Shown: one piece after another, positions 46,487 through 58,131 of the stretch
How the letters are laid out: each line of letters opens with the position of its first letter
How positions within the stretch are numbered: the stretch's first letter is position 1
Source of the DNA: Parazoarcus communis
Lineage (GTDB): Bacteria; Pseudomonadota; Gammaproteobacteria; Burkholderiales; Rhodocyclaceae
Length of the DNA: 64,000 bases
Direction: 5' to 3'
NCBI RefSeq assembly: GCF_003111665.1
Contig: NZ_CP022188.1
Location: forward strand, 4,216,001 to 4,280,000
Notes under the pieces: model-generated
What the model was told of the DNA's origin: nothing
The model's database searches: none
The model's input: only the letters and a program-made list of their open reading frames with translations
Program-made: the position numbers and the translations under genes

Positions 46487-46516
46487 AAAAAAAGGGACGC
46501 CGAGGCGTCCCTTTTT
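46487..46516. terminator. Bidirectional terminator between dksA and pnp
   Basis: A run of A, then GGGACGC, loop CGAG, GCGTCCC and TTTTT. It is symmetrical, so it works for dksA on the plus strand and for pnp, the last gene of its operon, on the minus strand. Confidence 0.95.
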
Positions 46517-46538
46517 GATCCTCGGCGAACTCCGCCGA

Positions 46539-48641
46539 TCAGTTCGTTGCAGCCTGCTCGAGCAGCGCCTTCATGCTCAGGCGGATCTTGCCACGCTCAT
46601 CGGTCTCAAGGACCTTGACGCGGACAGCCTGACCTTCCTTGACGTAGTCGGCAACGTTATTCACGCGCTCGTTGGCGATCTGCGACACGTGCAGCAGACC
46701 GTCGCGGCCCGGCATGATGTTCACGATGGCACCGAAGTCGAGCAGACGCACGACCGTACCTTCGTAGATCTTGCCGACTTCGACTTCGGCGGTAATTGCC
46801 TCGATCTTGGCCTTGGCAGCCTGGGCACCTTCGGCGCTAACGCAGGAGATGGTGACGTTGCCGTCGTCCTGGATCTCGATCACGGCACCGGTCTCTTCCT
46901 GCAGACCGCGGATCACCGCACCGCCCTTGCCGATCACGTCGCGGATCTTCTCGGGGTTGATCTTGATGTTGATCATGCGCGGCGCGAACTCGGACACTTC
47001 GACACGCGCGGTGTCGAGCGACTGCTTCATCAGGCCGAGGATGTGGATACGCCCCTCACCCGCCTGCGACAGCGCGACCTTCATGATCTCCTTGGTGATG
47101 CCCTGGATCTTGATGTCCATCTGCAGTGCGGTAATACCGTTTTCGGTACCGGCCACCTTGAAGTCCATGTCACCGAGGTGATCTTCGTCACCCAGGATGT
47201 CGGTCAGCACGGCGAAGCGGTTGCCGTCCTTGATCAGGCCCATGGCGATACCTGCCACGTGAGCCGTCATCGGCACACCGGCGTCCATCAGCGCCAGCGA
47301 GCCACCACACACGGAAGCCATCGAGCTCGAACCGTTCGATTCGGTAATTTCCGACACCAGACGCACGGTGTAGCTGAAGTCTTCCGGCTTCGGCAGGGCT
47401 GCGATCAGTGCGCGCTTGGCAAGACGGCCATGGCCGACTTCGCGACGCTTGGTGATGCCGAAACGACCGGTCTCGCCCGTGCAGAACGGCGGGAAGTTGT
47501 AGTGCAGCATGAAGTTTTCGCGGTACTCGCCGGCGATCGCGTCAATGATCTGTTCGTCGCGGCCAGTGCCGAGGGTGGCAACCACCAGCGCCTGGGTTTC
47601 GCCACGAGTAAACAGTGCGGAACCGTGGGCACGCGGCAGCACGCCGGTACGGATCTCGATCGGACGCACGGTGCGGGTGTCACGACCGTCGATACGCGGC
47701 TCGCCGTTCAGAATGCGGCTACGGACGATACCGGACTCGAGATTGAAGAAGATGTCCTTCACTTCGTTGAGCGAAGGCGGCACTTCGACGCCATCGGTCA
47801 GCGCGGCGACGGTCGCCTTCAGGATCTCGCTGATGCGGGCGCTGCGAGCCTGCTTGCTGGTGATGTTGAAAGCGGCTTCGAGGTCAGCCTTGGCCAGCTC
47901 GTCGATACGCGCAATCAGAGCCTCGTTTGCGAGCGGCGCCTTCCAGTCCCACTCCGGCTTGCCGGCCACTTCGACCAGTTCGTTGATCGCACGGATAGCG
48001 TGCTGCATCTGCTCATGACCGAACACGACGGCACCAAGCATGACTTCTTCGGACAGTTCGCGCGCTTCGGATTCGACCATCAGCACGGCGGCTTCGGTAC
48101 CGGCCACCACCAGGTTGAGTTCGCTCGTCTTGAGTTGCTCGGTGGTGGGGTTGAGCAGGTACTGGCCATCGGCGTAACCCACGCGTGCAGCACCAATGGG
48201 GCCGCTGAAAGGCACACCGGAAATTGCCAGCGCAGCCGAAGCGGCGATCATCGCCGGGATGTCGGCGTCGACTTCGGGGTTCAGCGACAGGACCAGCGCG
48301 ATGACCTGGACTTCGTTATTGAAGCCTTCCGGAAACAGCGGGCGGATCGGGCGGTCGATCAGGCGCGAGGTCAGCGTTTCCTTCTCGGTCGGACGGCCTT
48401 CACGCTTGAAGAAACCACCGGGAATACGGCCGGCAGCGTAAAACTTCTCAACGTAATCGACGGTCAGCGGAAAGAAATCCTGACCGGGCTTGGCTTCCTT
48501 GGCCGCAACCACGGTGGCCAGCACCATGGTGTCGTCCATATTGACGATCACGGCACCACCGGCCTGACGAGCAATCTCGCCGGTCTCGAGGGTGACGGTG
48601 TGCGCGCCGTAAGCGAATGATTTCTTGATGGAAGTAGGCAA
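46539..48641 (-). CDS. pnp: Polyribonucleotide nucleotidyltransferase (PNPase)
   Basis: A 700-residue enzyme of phosphorolytic 3'-to-5' RNA decay and a degradosome component. It has two RNase PH domains (first with [13 protein letters not shown] and RPLFPEGF; second with [24 protein letters not shown] and [17 protein letters not shown]), then a KH domain ([23 protein letters not shown]) and an S1 domain. It begins with TTG at 48641 after AAAGGA, as in other bacteria. It follows rpsO at the end of the rimP operon, with an imperfect hairpin between them. Confidence 0.97.
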   Translation of the reverse strand: MPTSIKKSFAYGAHTVTLETGEIARQAGGAVIVNMDDTMVLATVVAAKEAKPGQDFFPLTVDYVEKFYAAGRIPGGFFKREGRPTEKETLTSRLIDRPIRPLFPEGFNNEVQVIALVLSLNPEVDADIPAMIAASAALAISGVPFSGPIGAARVGYADGQYLLNPTTEQLKTSELNLVVAGTEAAVLMVESEARELSEEVMLGAVVFGHEQMQHAIRAINELVEVAGKPEWDWKAPLANEALIARIDELAKADLEAAFNITSKQARSARISEILKATVAALTDGVEVPPSLNEVKDIFFNLESGIVRSRILNGEPRIDGRDTRTVRPIEIRTGVLPRAHGSALFTRGETQALVVATLGTGRDEQIIDAIAGEYRENFMLHYNFPPFCTGETGRFGITKRREVGHGRLAKRALIAALPKPEDFSYTVRLVSEITESNGSSSMASVCGGSLALMDAGVPMTAHVAGIAMGLIKDGNRFAVLTDILGDEDHLGDMDFKVAGTENGITALQMDIKIQGITKEIMKVALSQAGEGRIHILGLMKQSLDTARVEVSEFAPRMINIKINPEKIRDVIGKGGAVIRGLQEETGAVIEIQDDGNVTISCVSAEGAQAAKAKIEAITAEVEVGKIYEGTVVRLLDFGAIVNIMPGRDGLLHVSQIANERVNNVADYVKEGQAVRVKVLETDERGKIRLSMKALLEQAATN

Positions 48642-48717
48642 GGGAAATTCCTTTAAACATTAGATGCAGCGAACAACAACTGCAGGAACAGGCCAGAAAC
48701 CCGTCCTGAATGTGACA

Positions 48718-48753
48718 AAGCCGGAGCGACCCTAAGGGGTCGCCCCGGCTTTT
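48718..48753 (-). terminator. Hairpin between rpsO and pnp (partial terminator or processing site)
   Basis: On the minus strand, a long stem built from AGCCGG and CCGGCT with inner CGACCC/GGGTCG pairs (CTTA loop), followed by only a short T-rich stretch. In E. coli this interval holds a terminator and an RNase III site that controls pnp; here the role is inferred. Confidence 0.6.
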
Positions 48754-48805
48754 GCTTGCTCAGGCAGCCGTTTCGGGCGCTGTCGGGCTGATCACGAGCA
48801 GCGAC

Positions 48806-49075
48806 TTACTTACGCAGGCCCAGACGCTCGATCAGGCTACGATAACCCTCGGCATTGCGACCTTTCAGGTAGTCGAGCAGCTTGCGGCGCTGGCTAACCA
48901 TCTTCAGCAGACCACGACGGGAGTGATGATCCTTCGCGTGTTCCTTGAAGTGGCCAGTCAGGCCATTGATACGGGCGGTCAGCAGGGCGACCTGGACTTC
49001 CGGCGAACCGGTATCGCCCGGAGCGCGCTGGTAATCGGAGACGACTTGCGCCTTGGTTGCAATATCGAGAGACAT
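48806..49075 (-). CDS. rpsO: 30S ribosomal protein S15
   Basis: An 89-residue S15 of full normal length, with the family signature [38 protein letters not shown] and RRKLLDYLK. It binds 16S rRNA and is needed early in 30S assembly. The start at 49075 begins the conserved [10 protein letters not shown]. The ribosome site is weak (AAGAG far upstream), which fits a translationally controlled gene. Confidence 0.98.
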   Translation of the reverse strand: MSLDIATKAQVVSDYQRAPGDTGSPEVQVALLTARINGLTGHFKEHAKDHHSRRGLLKMVSQRRKLLDYLKGRNAEGYRSLIERLGLRK

Positions 49076-49153
49076 GTGCGTGTTTACTCTTTTCGTTCGA
49101 CCAATCAGAAGCGGCGGATTATACCCATTGCCGCACCAAGAATTCAATCAAAA

Positions 49154-50089
49154 TCACGTACTTTGATTCGCCTCACCCGTTGCGATGAGGCGTTTCGCCC
49201 ACAATTTTCCGTCAGGCTTCCACTCGGCAAGACCGAGAAAAGCATCCGGACCGTAGATCCGGGCAAAACCTTCGCCCTGCTCCGTCAGGCTCAACGGCCG
49301 CCCCTGGAGCATGTACTGGGCCTGCTGCGCATCGAGATCGATACGCGGAAAAACGCTGACCAGCGTATCTGCCGGCGCCAGCATTCCGTCCCGTGCGTCC
49401 ATCTCCGCAGCTTCGAGCTGCGCCAGCGGAACACCGTCTTCGATACCGAAGACGCCGATCCGCGTTCGCCTCAAAGCACAAAGATGTGCGCCACAACCCA
49501 GGGCCGCGCCGATATCCATCGCAAGCGAACGAATATAGGTCCCCTTGCTGCAATCCACACGGATCACGAAACGGCTACCGTCGAAGGACACCAGGTCGAT
49601 CGAGGAGACCGTCACCCTGCGCGCACTGCGTTCGAGCTCAATGCCCGCACGCGCGTATTCGTACAAGGGTTTTCCATCGCGCTTGAGTGCCGAATACATC
49701 GGCGGCACCTGGTCGATGTCACCGACAAATCGCGACAACACCTCGCGCAACGCTTCTTCGCTCACTGCAACAGGATGCGTTGCAAGCACCTTCCCCTCGG
49801 CATCGCCCGTATCGGTATCGACACCCAGCTGCACTCCGGCCTCGTAAGCCTTGTCCGCATCGAGCAGCATCTGAGAAAACTTGGTGGCTTCCCCGAAAGT
49901 CAGCGGGAGCAGGCCGCTTGCCATTGGATCGAGCGTGCCGGTGTGGCCAGCCTTAGCTGCGTTGAGCAGACGGCGAGCCGTCTGCAGCGCCGCGTTCGAC
50001 GTCAGCCCCTGGGGCTTGTCGAGCAGCAGCACACCATCAACCGCACGGCGAATGATCTTGCGCTGAGTACGCTTCAAGACAGCACGCAA
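49154..50089 (-). CDS. truB: tRNA pseudouridine-55 synthase
   Basis: A 311-residue TruB that forms pseudouridine 55 in the T-loop of tRNAs. The catalytic motif GHTGTLDPMASGLLPL contains the essential Asp. The N-terminal KPQGLTSN and the C-terminal PUA-like part are also seen. The start is TTG at 50089, directly after the rbfA stop; a more internal TTG is the alternative. It is part of the rimP-to-pnp operon. Confidence 0.95.
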   Translation of the reverse strand: MRAVLKRTQRKIIRRAVDGVLLLDKPQGLTSNAALQTARRLLNAAKAGHTGTLDPMASGLLPLTFGEATKFSQMLLDADKAYEAGVQLGVDTDTGDAEGKVLATHPVAVSEEALREVLSRFVGDIDQVPPMYSALKRDGKPLYEYARAGIELERSARRVTVSSIDLVSFDGSRFVIRVDCSKGTYIRSLAMDIGAALGCGAHLCALRRTRIGVFGIEDGVPLAQLEAAEMDARDGMLAPADTLVSVFPRIDLDAQQAQYMLQGRPLSLTEQGEGFARIYGPDAFLGLAEWKPDGKLWAKRLIATGEANQST

Positions 50090-50473
50090 TCAGTCGTCGT
50101 TCTCATCCCGGCTGCGTGCCTCGTCTTCGCGCACGGTCTGGTCGATGAGCTGGGACATGCGACTGCCCTCCTCAACCGACTGGTCGTACTCGAAATGCAG
50201 CTCGGGGATGGTGTGAATACGAATCCGGCGACCGAGTTCACGGCGCAGGAATCCGCTCGCCCGCCGAAGCCCCTGAAGGATCTCCGGCACGGTTTCCTTA
50301 CCCATCATCGCGGTAAAGAAAACCTTGGCGTGCGCATAGTCTGGCGTGATCTCGACGTCGGTCAGGGTGATGAATCCGACACGCGGATCCTTCACCTCGA
50401 GCCTGATCAGCTCCGCCAGCTCGCGGCGGATCTGCTCCACCACGCGCTGACTGCGGGAATATTCCTTAGGCAT
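50090..50473 (-). CDS. rbfA: Ribosome-binding factor A
   Basis: A 127-residue RbfA with the KH-like fold region (RVVEQIRRELAELI, VKDPRVGFITLTDVEITPDYAHAKVFF, LGRRIRIHTIPELHFEYD). It helps late 30S maturation. It lies 3 bases after infB and directly abuts truB, the common infB-rbfA-truB order. Confidence 0.97.
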   Translation of the reverse strand: MPKEYSRSQRVVEQIRRELAELIRLEVKDPRVGFITLTDVEITPDYAHAKVFFTAMMGKETVPEILQGLRRASGFLRRELGRRIRIHTIPELHFEYDQSVEEGSRMSQLIDQTVREDEARSRDENDD

Positions 50474-50476
50474 TGA

Positions 50477-53470
50477 TCAAAGCGTCCGTGCAATTTCCTT
50501 GATCTCGAACACCTCGAGCTGGTCGCCTTCGTGAATGTCGTTGTAGTTCTTGAGCTGGAGACCGCATTCGTAGCCGAACTTGACCTCCTTGACATCGTCC
50601 TTGAAGCGCTTGAGCGATTCGAGCTCACCCGACCACACGACCGTATGGTTGCGCAACAGACGCACGGAAGAACCGCGCTTGACCATGCCCTCGAGCACAT
50701 AACAACCGGCAACCGAGCCAACACGGGAAATCGTGAAGACCTGGCGGATTTCCACCAGACCGATGATCTCCTCGCGCTTCTCCGGCGACAGCATGCCCGA
50801 CAGCGCAGAACGCACCTCATCCACAGCATCGTAAATGATGTTGTAGTAGCGGATATCGACGCCAAAGGTCTCGGCCAGCTTGCGCGCACCGGCATCGGCA
50901 CGCGTATTGAAGCCGATGATCACCGCACCCGATGCCTGCGCCAAGTTCACATCCGATTCGGAAATGGCACCGACCGCACCGTGAATGACGTTGACACGGA
51001 CTTCGTCGTTCGAAAGCTTGACCAGCGACTGCACCAGCGCTTCCTGCGAACCCTGCACGTCGGCCTTGATGATGAGCGGGAGGCTCTTGACCTCGCCGTC
51101 CGACATCTGTTCGAACATGCTTTCGAGCTTCGCCGCCTGCTGCTTGGCCAGCTTGACGTCGCGGAACTTGCCCTGACGGAAGAGCGCAATTTCGCGCGCC
51201 TTCTTTTCGTCGCCGAGCACGATCGCTTCGTCGCCGGCTGCCGGCACGTCGGAGAGACCCAGGATTTCGACCGGAATCGAAGGACCTGCGGAATCGATCG
51301 CCTTGCCGTTCTCGTCGAGCATTGCACGGATGCGACCGAAAGTCGCGCCCACGAGCAGCACGTCGCCCTTGTGGAGGGTACCGGACAGAACCAGCATCGA
51401 AGCCACCGGACCACGACCCTTGTCGAGACGCGCTTCCACGATCAGGCCCTTGGCTGCAGATTCGACCGGTGCCGTCAGTTCGAGCACTTCGGCCTGCAGC
51501 AGCAGCGCTTCGAGCAGCGCATCCACGCCTTCGCCGCTCTTCGCGGAAACCGGCATGAACATGGTGTCGCCACCGTACTCTTCCGGGATCACGCTCTCGG
51601 CAACCAGTTCCTGCTTGACGCGCTCGAGGTTTGCCTCGGGCTTGTCGATCTTGGTGATCGCCACCACGACCGGCACGTTGGCGGCCTTGGCGTGGTGAAT
51701 CGCTTCACGGGTCTGAGGCATCACGCCGTCGTCCGCAGCCACCACCAGAATGACGATGTCGGTCGCCTTCGCACCACGGGCACGCATGGCCGTAAAGGCT
51801 TCGTGACCCGGGGTATCGAGGAAGGTGATCATGCCACGCGGCGTTTCCACGTGATACGCACCGATGTGCTGCGTAATGCCGCCATGCTCGCCGGCTGCAA
51901 CCTTGGCGCGACGAATGTAGTCGAGCAGCGAGGTCTTGCCGTGGTCGACGTGACCCATCACGGTCACCACCGGCGCACGCGGCAGCACTGCCACATCCTT
52001 CTGCTCTTCGGTGACGTCGAGGAAGGCATCCGGGTCGTCGAGCTTTGCAGCAACAGCCTGGTGGCCCAGTTCTTCGACGATGATCATCGCCGTTTCCTGG
52101 TCCAGCACCTGGTTGATCGTGACCATCATGCCCATCTTCATGAGCGCCTTGATCACTTCGGTCGCCTTGACGGCCATCTTGTGGGCAAGATCGGCGACGG
52201 AAATGGTTTCCGGCACATGGATCTCACGCACGATCGGCTCGACAGGCGCCTGGAACGAGGTCTGGCGATCGTCCTGCTGATGGCGGCTGTGACGGCCACC
52301 ACCCTTGGCACCTCGCCAGGCATTGCCGGACGTCGATGCACCGACTTCGCCACGGGTCTTCAGGCCACGACGCTTGCTGCTTTCGCTTTCACGCGCACCG
52401 CCGCGCTTGTTTGCCGAATCCTTGGTCTTGTCTTCGGTCTTCGCCGGCTTGTGCAGCGTACCGGAGGTCGACTTGGCAGGCTTCGCAGCCGCCGGACGCG
52501 CAGCTTCTTCCTTCGCCTTCTGCTCGGCGACGACACGCGCCTCTTCTTCAAGGCGGCGGTTTTCGGCTGCAGCCTTGGCGGCCTGCTCGCGCTCCTGGCG
52601 GGCACGGATGTCGGCCTGCTGGCGCTCTACCAGTTCGCGGTGACGGCGCGATTCGCGCTCGCGCGCTGCAACCTCTTCGTCACTGATGATCTGGCTGATC
52701 GGCACCGGACGGGAATGAACCATGGTCGGTGCCGGGCCGGCTTTCGGGGCCGCCTGGCGGTTGTCGCCGCCACGGGACGCGCCGGCGCGGCCATCGGCCT
52801 GCTTGCGGTCACCGCTCTTGCGATCATTGCCTTTGCGATCGCCGCCCTTGCGCTCGTCGTTCCTTGCTGCAGACGCAGCAGGTGCGGGCGCAGGCGCGCT
52901 GGCCACGGGTTCGGGAGCAGCCACTTCGGCCACAGGCTCGGCTGCGACCGCTTCGACAGCGGCTTCCGCTACCGGCTCAGGCGCAACAACGGGCTCAGGC
53001 TCGGGTGCGGCCTCGACGACCGGAGGCGTCTCCGCAGGCACGGGCTCGACGACGGGCGCCGGCGCGGCAACAGCCTCGACCGGTGCAACGGCTTCAACCT
53101 TCTCGACCGGAGCCTGATCTTCCGCTGCAGCAGCAGTCGCCTCGACTGCTGTCGCTTCGCCACCTGCGGTGTCATCGCGCTTGACGAAGGTCCGCTTCTT
53201 GCGGACTTCGACCTGCACGGTGCGCGCACGACCGGTAGAGTCGGTCGCACGGATCTCGGATGTCTGTTTGCGGGTCAGAGTGATCTTGCCCTTGGATTCG
53301 ACGTCGCCATGCGCACGCCGAAGATATTCGAGCAGACGCGCCTTGTCCTGCTCGGTCAGCATATCGTTCGCACCGGTCTTCACGACACCGGCACTCTTCA
53401 ACTGCTCGAGCAGCGCCGCCGCCGGCATTTTCAGTTCGCCGGCAAACTGGGTCACGCTCATTTGTTCCAT
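50477..53470 (-). CDS. infB: Translation initiation factor IF-2
   Basis: A 997-residue long-form IF-2. It has an N-terminal IF2_N domain ([24 protein letters not shown]), a long Ala/Pro/Glu-rich and charged linker (about 90-390), then the GTPase core with [16 protein letters not shown] and TKIDKPEAN, and domains that bind fMet-tRNA. ATG 53470 follows a good GGGAGGG site; a longer frame to 53512 overlaps the nusA end. A second ATG three codons in could give a slightly shorter form. Confidence 0.97.
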   Translation of the reverse strand: MEQMSVTQFAGELKMPAAALLEQLKSAGVVKTGANDMLTEQDKARLLEYLRRAHGDVESKGKITLTRKQTSEIRATDSTGRARTVQVEVRKKRTFVKRDDTAGGEATAVEATAAAAEDQAPVEKVEAVAPVEAVAAPAPVVEPVPAETPPVVEAAPEPEPVVAPEPVAEAAVEAVAAEPVAEVAAPEPVASAPAPAPAASAARNDERKGGDRKGNDRKSGDRKQADGRAGASRGGDNRQAAPKAGPAPTMVHSRPVPISQIISDEEVAARERESRRHRELVERQQADIRARQEREQAAKAAAENRRLEEEARVVAEQKAKEEAARPAAAKPAKSTSGTLHKPAKTEDKTKDSANKRGGARESESSKRRGLKTRGEVGASTSGNAWRGAKGGGRHSRHQQDDRQTSFQAPVEPIVREIHVPETISVADLAHKMAVKATEVIKALMKMGMMVTINQVLDQETAMIIVEELGHQAVAAKLDDPDAFLDVTEEQKDVAVLPRAPVVTVMGHVDHGKTSLLDYIRRAKVAAGEHGGITQHIGAYHVETPRGMITFLDTPGHEAFTAMRARGAKATDIVILVVAADDGVMPQTREAIHHAKAANVPVVVAITKIDKPEANLERVKQELVAESVIPEEYGGDTMFMPVSAKSGEGVDALLEALLLQAEVLELTAPVESAAKGLIVEARLDKGRGPVASMLVLSGTLHKGDVLLVGATFGRIRAMLDENGKAIDSAGPSIPVEILGLSDVPAAGDEAIVLGDEKKAREIALFRQGKFRDVKLAKQQAAKLESMFEQMSDGEVKSLPLIIKADVQGSQEALVQSLVKLSNDEVRVNVIHGAVGAISESDVNLAQASGAVIIGFNTRADAGARKLAETFGVDIRYYNIIYDAVDEVRSALSGMLSPEKREEIIGLVEIRQVFTISRVGSVAGCYVLEGMVKRGSSVRLLRNHTVVWSGELESLKRFKDDVKEVKFGYECGLQLKNYNDIHEGDQLEVFEIKEIARTL

Positions 53471-53483
53471 TACTGCCCTCCCG

Positions 53484-54959
53484 TCATTCTTCGAACCAGT
53501 GGGCGCGCGCAACGGAAATCAGCGCCTTGGCTCGTTCGTCGTCGATCCCGGCCATCTCAACCAGCTCGTCGACCGCGAGGTCAGCCAGGTCGTCCCGGGT
53601 GCGAATCTCATGACTCGCCAGCGTAGCGGCAAGCGCCTTGTCCATGCCATCGAGGTTCAACAGGTCGTCAGCGACGTTTTCCAGTTTTTCCTCGGTCACA
53701 ATTGCTTCAGTCAGCAACACGTTGCGCGCACGGTTGCGCAACTCATTCACCGTGTCTTCGTCGAAGGACTCGATTTCGAGCATTTCGGCGAGCGGCACAT
53801 AGGCGATTTCCTCAAGCGAGGAGAAACCCTCGTCGATCAGGATATCGGCCAGTTCCTCATCTACATCGAGCTTGGCCATGAAGACCGAACGCAAACCGCC
53901 GCGCTCTTCTTCCGACTTGGCAGCCGATTCCTGCTCGCTCATCAGATTGATGGTCCAGCCGGTCAATTCGGACGCCAGCTTGACGTTCTGTCCGTTACGA
54001 CCGATTGAGATGGCGAGATTGTTCTCGTCCACCACCACATCCATCGCATGTGCTTCTTCGTCAACCACGATCGAAACCACTTCCGCGGGCTGCAGCGCAG
54101 AAACCACGAACTGGGCCGGATCGGCAGACCACACGATGATGTCGATCTGCTCGCCACCAATCTCGTTACGCACAGCGGTGACGCGCGAACCGCGCAGACC
54201 GACGCAGGTACCGATCGGATCGATACGCGGATCGTTCGATTTGACGGCCACCTTGGCACGCAGACCGGGGTCACGTGCGCAGGCCTTCATCTCGAGCAGA
54301 CCGTCTTCGATCTCGGGTACTTCGAGCTCGAACAGCTTCATCAGGAATTCGGGCGCGGTGCGCGACAGGATGAGTTGCGGACCCCGCGCGCCACGATCGA
54401 TCTTGAGCAGATAAGCCCGGACGCGGTCACCCACGCGCAGGTTCTCGCGCGGGATGTGCTGATCGCGCGGCAGCACGGCTTCCATCCGACCGACTTCGAT
54501 GATCGCATTGCCTCGCTCCATGCGCTTGATCGCGCCGGAAACCAGGAATTCCTTGCGCTCAAGGAAGTCGTTCAGCACCTGCTCGCGCTCAGCATCGCGA
54601 ATTTTCTGCAGAATGACCTGCTTCGCAGCCTGGGCGCCGATACGGCCGAAGTCGATCGGCTCGAGTGCTTCCTCGATGTAATCACCCAACTCGACGTCGG
54701 CCTTGACCTCACGCGCATCGATGATACCCATCTCGGCTTCATCGTTGGTCACATCCTCGTCGAGCATGACCACCCAGCGACGAACCGACTCGTAATCGCC
54801 GGTATCGCGATTGATGCTGACGATAACGTCGGCATCGTCATGAACGCGCTTTTTGGTCGCGGAGGCAAGCGCCGACTCGAGCGCGGCGAACACGATGTCT
54901 TTGGCAACGTTCTTTTCACGTGCCAGCGCATCCACAAGCAGCAGAATTTCGCGGCTCAT
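53484..54959 (-). CDS. nusA: Transcription termination/antitermination factor NusA
   Basis: A 491-residue NusA: N-terminal polymerase-binding domain, S1 domain, two KH domains ([49 protein letters not shown]), and two C-terminal acidic repeats as in gamma- and betaproteobacteria. It modulates pausing, termination and antitermination. It lies between rimP and infB, and may feed back on the operon through the leader hairpins upstream of rimP. Confidence 0.98.
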   Translation of the reverse strand: MSREILLLVDALAREKNVAKDIVFAALESALASATKKRVHDDADVIVSINRDTGDYESVRRWVVMLDEDVTNDEAEMGIIDAREVKADVELGDYIEEALEPIDFGRIGAQAAKQVILQKIRDAEREQVLNDFLERKEFLVSGAIKRMERGNAIIEVGRMEAVLPRDQHIPRENLRVGDRVRAYLLKIDRGARGPQLILSRTAPEFLMKLFELEVPEIEDGLLEMKACARDPGLRAKVAVKSNDPRIDPIGTCVGLRGSRVTAVRNEIGGEQIDIIVWSADPAQFVVSALQPAEVVSIVVDEEAHAMDVVVDENNLAISIGRNGQNVKLASELTGWTINLMSEQESAAKSEEERGGLRSVFMAKLDVDEELADILIDEGFSSLEEIAYVPLAEMLEIESFDEDTVNELRNRARNVLLTEAIVTEEKLENVADDLLNLDGMDKALAATLASHEIRTRDDLADLAVDELVEMAGIDDERAKALISVARAHWFEE

Positions 54960-54986
54960 TTCAGTAAAACCTCCACATCCAGAGTC

Positions 54987-55427
54987 TCAGAATTTCGGAA
55001 CAAGGCGTGCCTTCTCGATATCAGCGTAAGGCAGGAGCAGTTCGCCCTTTTCAGTCGTGATCAGCACTTCGCCATCACGCACACCCTCAAGCACGCCTAC
55101 AAAATTTCGTTGATTGCCGATTGGCAGGGACAGTCGCAACTGGATCTCATGCCCGGAAAAGCGCTCGAAATCAGCCAGCTTCTTGAGCGGCCGATCAAGC
55201 CCCGGAGACGACACTTCGAGTCGGTCGTAATCGATATTCTCGACTTCGAAAACCCGGGTCAGCTGGTTACTGACGGTCGCGCAATCATCCACGTTGATAC
55301 CGCGCTCGATATCAATGAAGACGCGAAAAAGCCGCCCCTTGGGCGACAATTCAAGATCAACCAGCTCGTATCCGAGCCCACTGACCACTTCTTCAACCAG
55401 ACTTCCCAGATCCACCCGCATACTCAT
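54987..55427 (-). CDS. rimP: Ribosome maturation factor RimP
   Basis: A 146-residue RimP needed for 30S assembly. Family segments are VEEVVSGLGYELVDLEL, RVFIDIERGINVDDCATVSNQL and LEVSSPGLDRPLK. The start at 55427 (MSMRV) is chosen over the longer frame because it begins the conserved domain and falls just after the leader terminator. It is first in the rimP-nusA-infB-rbfA-truB-rpsO-pnp operon. Confidence 0.95.
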   Translation of the reverse strand: MSMRVDLGSLVEEVVSGLGYELVDLELSPKGRLFRVFIDIERGINVDDCATVSNQLTRVFEVENIDYDRLEVSSPGLDRPLKKLADFERFSGHEIQLRLSLPIGNQRNFVGVLEGVRDGEVLITTEKGELLLPYADIEKARLVPKF

Positions 55428-55445
55428 GCCATCCGCGACTACAAA

Positions 55446-55468
55446 TAAAAAATGGGCAAAAAGCCCAT
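55446..55468 (-). terminator. Intrinsic terminator (attenuator) in the rimP leader
   Basis: On the minus strand, ATGGGC, loop TTTTT, GCCCAT, then six T. It lies only 18 bases before the rimP ATG and after a likely promoter, so it must be read through for the operon to be expressed. Confidence 0.8.
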
Positions 55469-55492
55469 CCCTGTTGACCCCAACCGGAGAAT

Positions 55493-55519
55493 CGGGCTCC
55501 CCATTATTGGGAGCACCCG
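55493..55519 (-). promoter_or_regulatory. First hairpin of the rimP operon leader
   Basis: GCTCCC and GGGAGC pair around a 7-base loop, extended by flanking CGG/CCG pairs. It lies between the predicted transcription start (near 55526) and the attenuator. It could be a pause hairpin or the site of a regulator. Confidence 0.5.
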
Positions 55520-55532
55520 ATAAAGCCCGCCG

Positions 55533-55562
55533 AGTATAGCGCGAAAAGCCCGCGACGGGCAA
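55533..55562 (-). promoter_or_regulatory. Probable promoter of the rimP-nusA-infB operon
   Basis: On the minus strand, -35 TTGCCC and -10 TATACT (5 of 6) are 18 bases apart; start near 55526, giving a leader of about 100 bases. The rest of the gap to rluB (55563-55676) shows nothing clear. Confidence 0.5.
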
Positions 55563-55676
55563 ACCGGCACAATTCATGCACGGCATGCCCGACGGGCTGC
55601 AAACCTGGCGGATCGTTCCTTACCGAAATGGCAGGCTGTCATGCACCTCGTAGCAGTTTTTCTCGCGCTCGAACGC

Positions 55677-56726
55677 TCAGGCGCGCGGCGCTGTGCGCCG
55701 CAACTTCGGCGGTTGCGCCTTGCCCGGCGGCCCCTGCTTTGGCGGGGGCGGCGGCAGGCCTGCAAGCTTGCACACCTCGACCTCAGGCATTTCCATCCAC
55801 ATCCCGCGCTTGAGCCGTGAGGGTAGCTCTACCGGACCGTAACGCACCCGTATCAGCCGGCTCACGGTGAGCCCGATCGCCTCGAACATGCGCCGGACCT
55901 CGCGGTTACGTCCCTCCGAGAGCGTCACGTGATACCAGTGGTTCACGCCCTCACCACCAGCAGCCTGCAGGGAGTTGAAGCGCGCCGGCCCATCGTCGAG
56001 CACAACGCCGTCCACCAACTGCTGCGCCTGCTCCTCAGTGAGCTCGCCCAGCAGACGGACCGCGTACTGACGGTCGATCTCATAGCGCGGGTGCATCAGC
56101 TTGTTGGCCAGATCGCCATCGCTGGTGAACAGCAGCAAACCCGATGTATTGAAGTCCAGACGCCCCACTGCGAGCCAGCGCCCCTTGCGCAAGACGGGCA
56201 GACGCTCGAACACGGTCGGGCGACCTTCCGGATCATCGCGCGAAACGATCTCGCCCTCGGGCTTGTGATAGATCAGCACCCGCGGCGTACGCTGCACAAA
56301 GCGCAGCGGAATCAGCTTGCCATTGAGCTTGACGCGATCGCCCGGCCCGATCTTCTGCCCCAGCGCAGCAGGCAGGCCGTTGACCGAAATACGGCCGGCA
56401 ACCACGAGCTCTTCGATCTCGCGGCGCGAGGCCACGCCGGCCTGAGCCAGCACCTTTTGCAGACGCTCGGGCTCGGTGAAGGTCGCCGGCCCACCCTGGG
56501 CGGGACCCCGCCGACGCTCCCGCCCCGGCCCTTCGAGCGTCATGCCTTCGGGCGTACCCAGCGCAGACTTGTGCGCGTCCGGGCGCATTGCGGGACGACG
56601 GTCCTCGTCAACAAATTCGTCGGACGCTTCGCGGCGCCCACCCTGACGAGGCTGATGCCGCCCCTGCTCAGTCGGTTTCTTGGTCGGCGGCCGCAGCGGC
56701 CGATTGGATTTGCGTGGTGTCGACAA
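55677..56726 (-). CDS. rluB: 23S rRNA pseudouridine synthase RluB-like
   Basis: About 349 residues if started at TTG 56726; the start is uncertain because the frame is open to 56855 inside scpB. A basic, low-complexity N-terminal tail precedes an S4-like RNA-binding part ([29 protein letters not shown]) and the catalytic domain with [19 protein letters not shown] (catalytic Asp) and [26 protein letters not shown]. It modifies U2605 of 23S rRNA in the RluB family. A Pro-rich, basic C-terminal tail follows. It is downstream of scpAB, the usual partner arrangement. Confidence 0.88.
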   Translation of the reverse strand: MSTPRKSNRPLRPPTKKPTEQGRHQPRQGGRREASDEFVDEDRRPAMRPDAHKSALGTPEGMTLEGPGRERRRGPAQGGPATFTEPERLQKVLAQAGVASRREIEELVVAGRISVNGLPAALGQKIGPGDRVKLNGKLIPLRFVQRTPRVLIYHKPEGEIVSRDDPEGRPTVFERLPVLRKGRWLAVGRLDFNTSGLLLFTSDGDLANKLMHPRYEIDRQYAVRLLGELTEEQAQQLVDGVVLDDGPARFNSLQAAGGEGVNHWYHVTLSEGRNREVRRMFEAIGLTVSRLIRVRYGPVELPSRLKRGMWMEMPEVEVCKLAGLPPPPPKQGPPGKAQPPKLRRTAPRA

Positions 56727-57270
56727 GATCCATGATCCTTTCGATTTCAGTGAGAGCCGGCAGCTCGGTGAGGCTGCGCAGACCCATATCATCCAGGAAA
56801 CGTCGCGTGGTCGCGAACAACGCCGGCCTGCCGGGCGTGTCGCGATGACCGACAACGTCGATCCATCCTCGCGATTCCAGGGTTTTCAGTACGCCAGGGG
56901 AGACCGTGACACCGCGAATATCCTCGATGTCGCCACGGGTTACCGGCTGGCGATAGGCAATGATTGCCAATGTTTCCATGACCGCACGCGAATAACGCGG
57001 CGGTTTTTCCTCCTTCAGGCGATCCAGGTAAACCTGGAAGGCAGGCCGTGTCTGAAAACGCCAGCCACCTGCCAGTTGCACCAGCTCAACCCCGCGCTCC
57101 GACGCATCCCAGTCGTTACGCAGCTCGTCGAGCAGGCGCCGCACCAGATCCGGCCCCGGGTCTTCGTCGAACAACCCCCGCAGTACGCTCACCGTCAACG
57201 GCGCGGGCGTTGCCAGCAGTGCCGTTTCGATAATGCGTTTGCACAGTTCAGGCGTTGTCACGCGATCCAT
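56668..57270 (-). CDS. scpB: Segregation and condensation protein B
   Basis: A 200-residue winged-helix ScpB, the kleisin-associated subunit of the SMC-ScpAB complex for chromosome segregation. Family segments are [30 protein letters not shown] and [30 protein letters not shown]. It overlaps scpA by 23 bases, and its 3' end overlaps the likely rluB start. Confidence 0.95.
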   Translation of the reverse strand: MDRVTTPELCKRIIETALLATPAPLTVSVLRGLFDEDPGPDLVRRLLDELRNDWDASERGVELVQLAGGWRFQTRPAFQVYLDRLKEEKPPRYSRAVMETLAIIAYRQPVTRGDIEDIRGVTVSPGVLKTLESRGWIDVVGHRDTPGRPALFATTRRFLDDMGLRSLTELPALTEIERIMDLVDTTQIQSAAAAADQETD

Positions 57271-58087
57271 CAGCCAGTTTCACGTATATCGGCGCAAAGG
57301 CCTCGTTCTGCGTTACATCGACCAGTCGTTCCTTGACCAGTTCGAGCACCGCCAAAAAGCTCACCACCAGCCCGGCCGCACCCAGCTCTGGCTCGAACAG
57401 CGTATCGAATACCACGAAAGCACCGCCACCCAGCTTGCGCAGAATAGACGTCATGTGCTCGCGAACAGAGAGCTGCTCGCGACCCACCCGGTGATTCTGG
57501 GTCAGGCGAGCCTTCTTCATGATGCGCAACCAGGACAGCTGCAGATCGTGCAGACTGACCTCGGGCAGACGCTCGACCACCTTCTCGGCAACGAACACGC
57601 TCACCCACTCGAAATCACGCTCGACCCGCGGCATGGCATCGAGGCGCGCCGCAGCAAGCTTGGTCTGTTCGTATTCGAGCAGCCTGCGTACAAGCTCGGC
57701 GCGCGGATCCTCTTCCTCGGCATCGTCCCGCGGCGGACGCGGCAACAGCATGCGCGACTTGATCTCAAGCAGCATCGCCGCCATCAGGAGATAGTCTGCA
57801 GCCAGATCCAGGTTGCTGGCACGCATCGCTTCGACGTACGTCAGATACTGAACCGTCAACGGCGCCATCGGAATGTCGAGAACGTTGAGGTTGGCCTTGC
57901 GGATCAGGTAGAGCAGCAAATCGAGCGGCCCCTCGAACGCATCGAGGATGATCTGCAGTGCGTCGGGCGGAATATACAGGTCTTTCGGCATTTCGAGCAT
58001 GGGCTCGCCGTAAAGACGTGCGATTGTCGCCACATCCTCGACCGTTTCGATCGGGACCAGTGGCAGCGGCAGCGTCGCTTCAGTCAT
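57248..58087 (-). CDS. scpA: Segregation and condensation protein A (kleisin)
   Basis: A 279-residue ScpA, the kleisin that bridges the SMC heads. The N-terminal signature [32 protein letters not shown] is clear, and an acidic, proline-containing middle part precedes the C-terminal winged helix. Presence of ScpAB means an SMC-ScpAB condensin rather than MukBEF. Its start is 44 bases after trpS. Confidence 0.95.
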   Translation of the reverse strand: MTEATLPLPLVPIETVEDVATIARLYGEPMLEMPKDLYIPPDALQIILDAFEGPLDLLLYLIRKANLNVLDIPMAPLTVQYLTYVEAMRASNLDLAADYLLMAAMLLEIKSRMLLPRPPRDDAEEEDPRAELVRRLLEYEQTKLAAARLDAMPRVERDFEWVSVFVAEKVVERLPEVSLHDLQLSWLRIMKKARLTQNHRVGREQLSVREHMTSILRKLGGGAFVVFDTLFEPELGAAGLVVSFLAVLELVKERLVDVTQNEAFAPIYVKLADGSRDNA

Positions 58088-58131
58088 TGCGAGGCATGCG
58101 AATCCCGACGTCGAAACTCACCACGATCCGC

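Noticed and set aside
46515..48620. 700-codon open frame on the plus strand
   Set aside because: It is exactly antisense to pnp and has a His/Asp/Arg-rich composition typical of shadow frames.
50531..53626. 1031-codon open frame on the plus strand
   Set aside because: It is antisense to infB and gives low-complexity Arg/Gly/Leu sequence with no motif.
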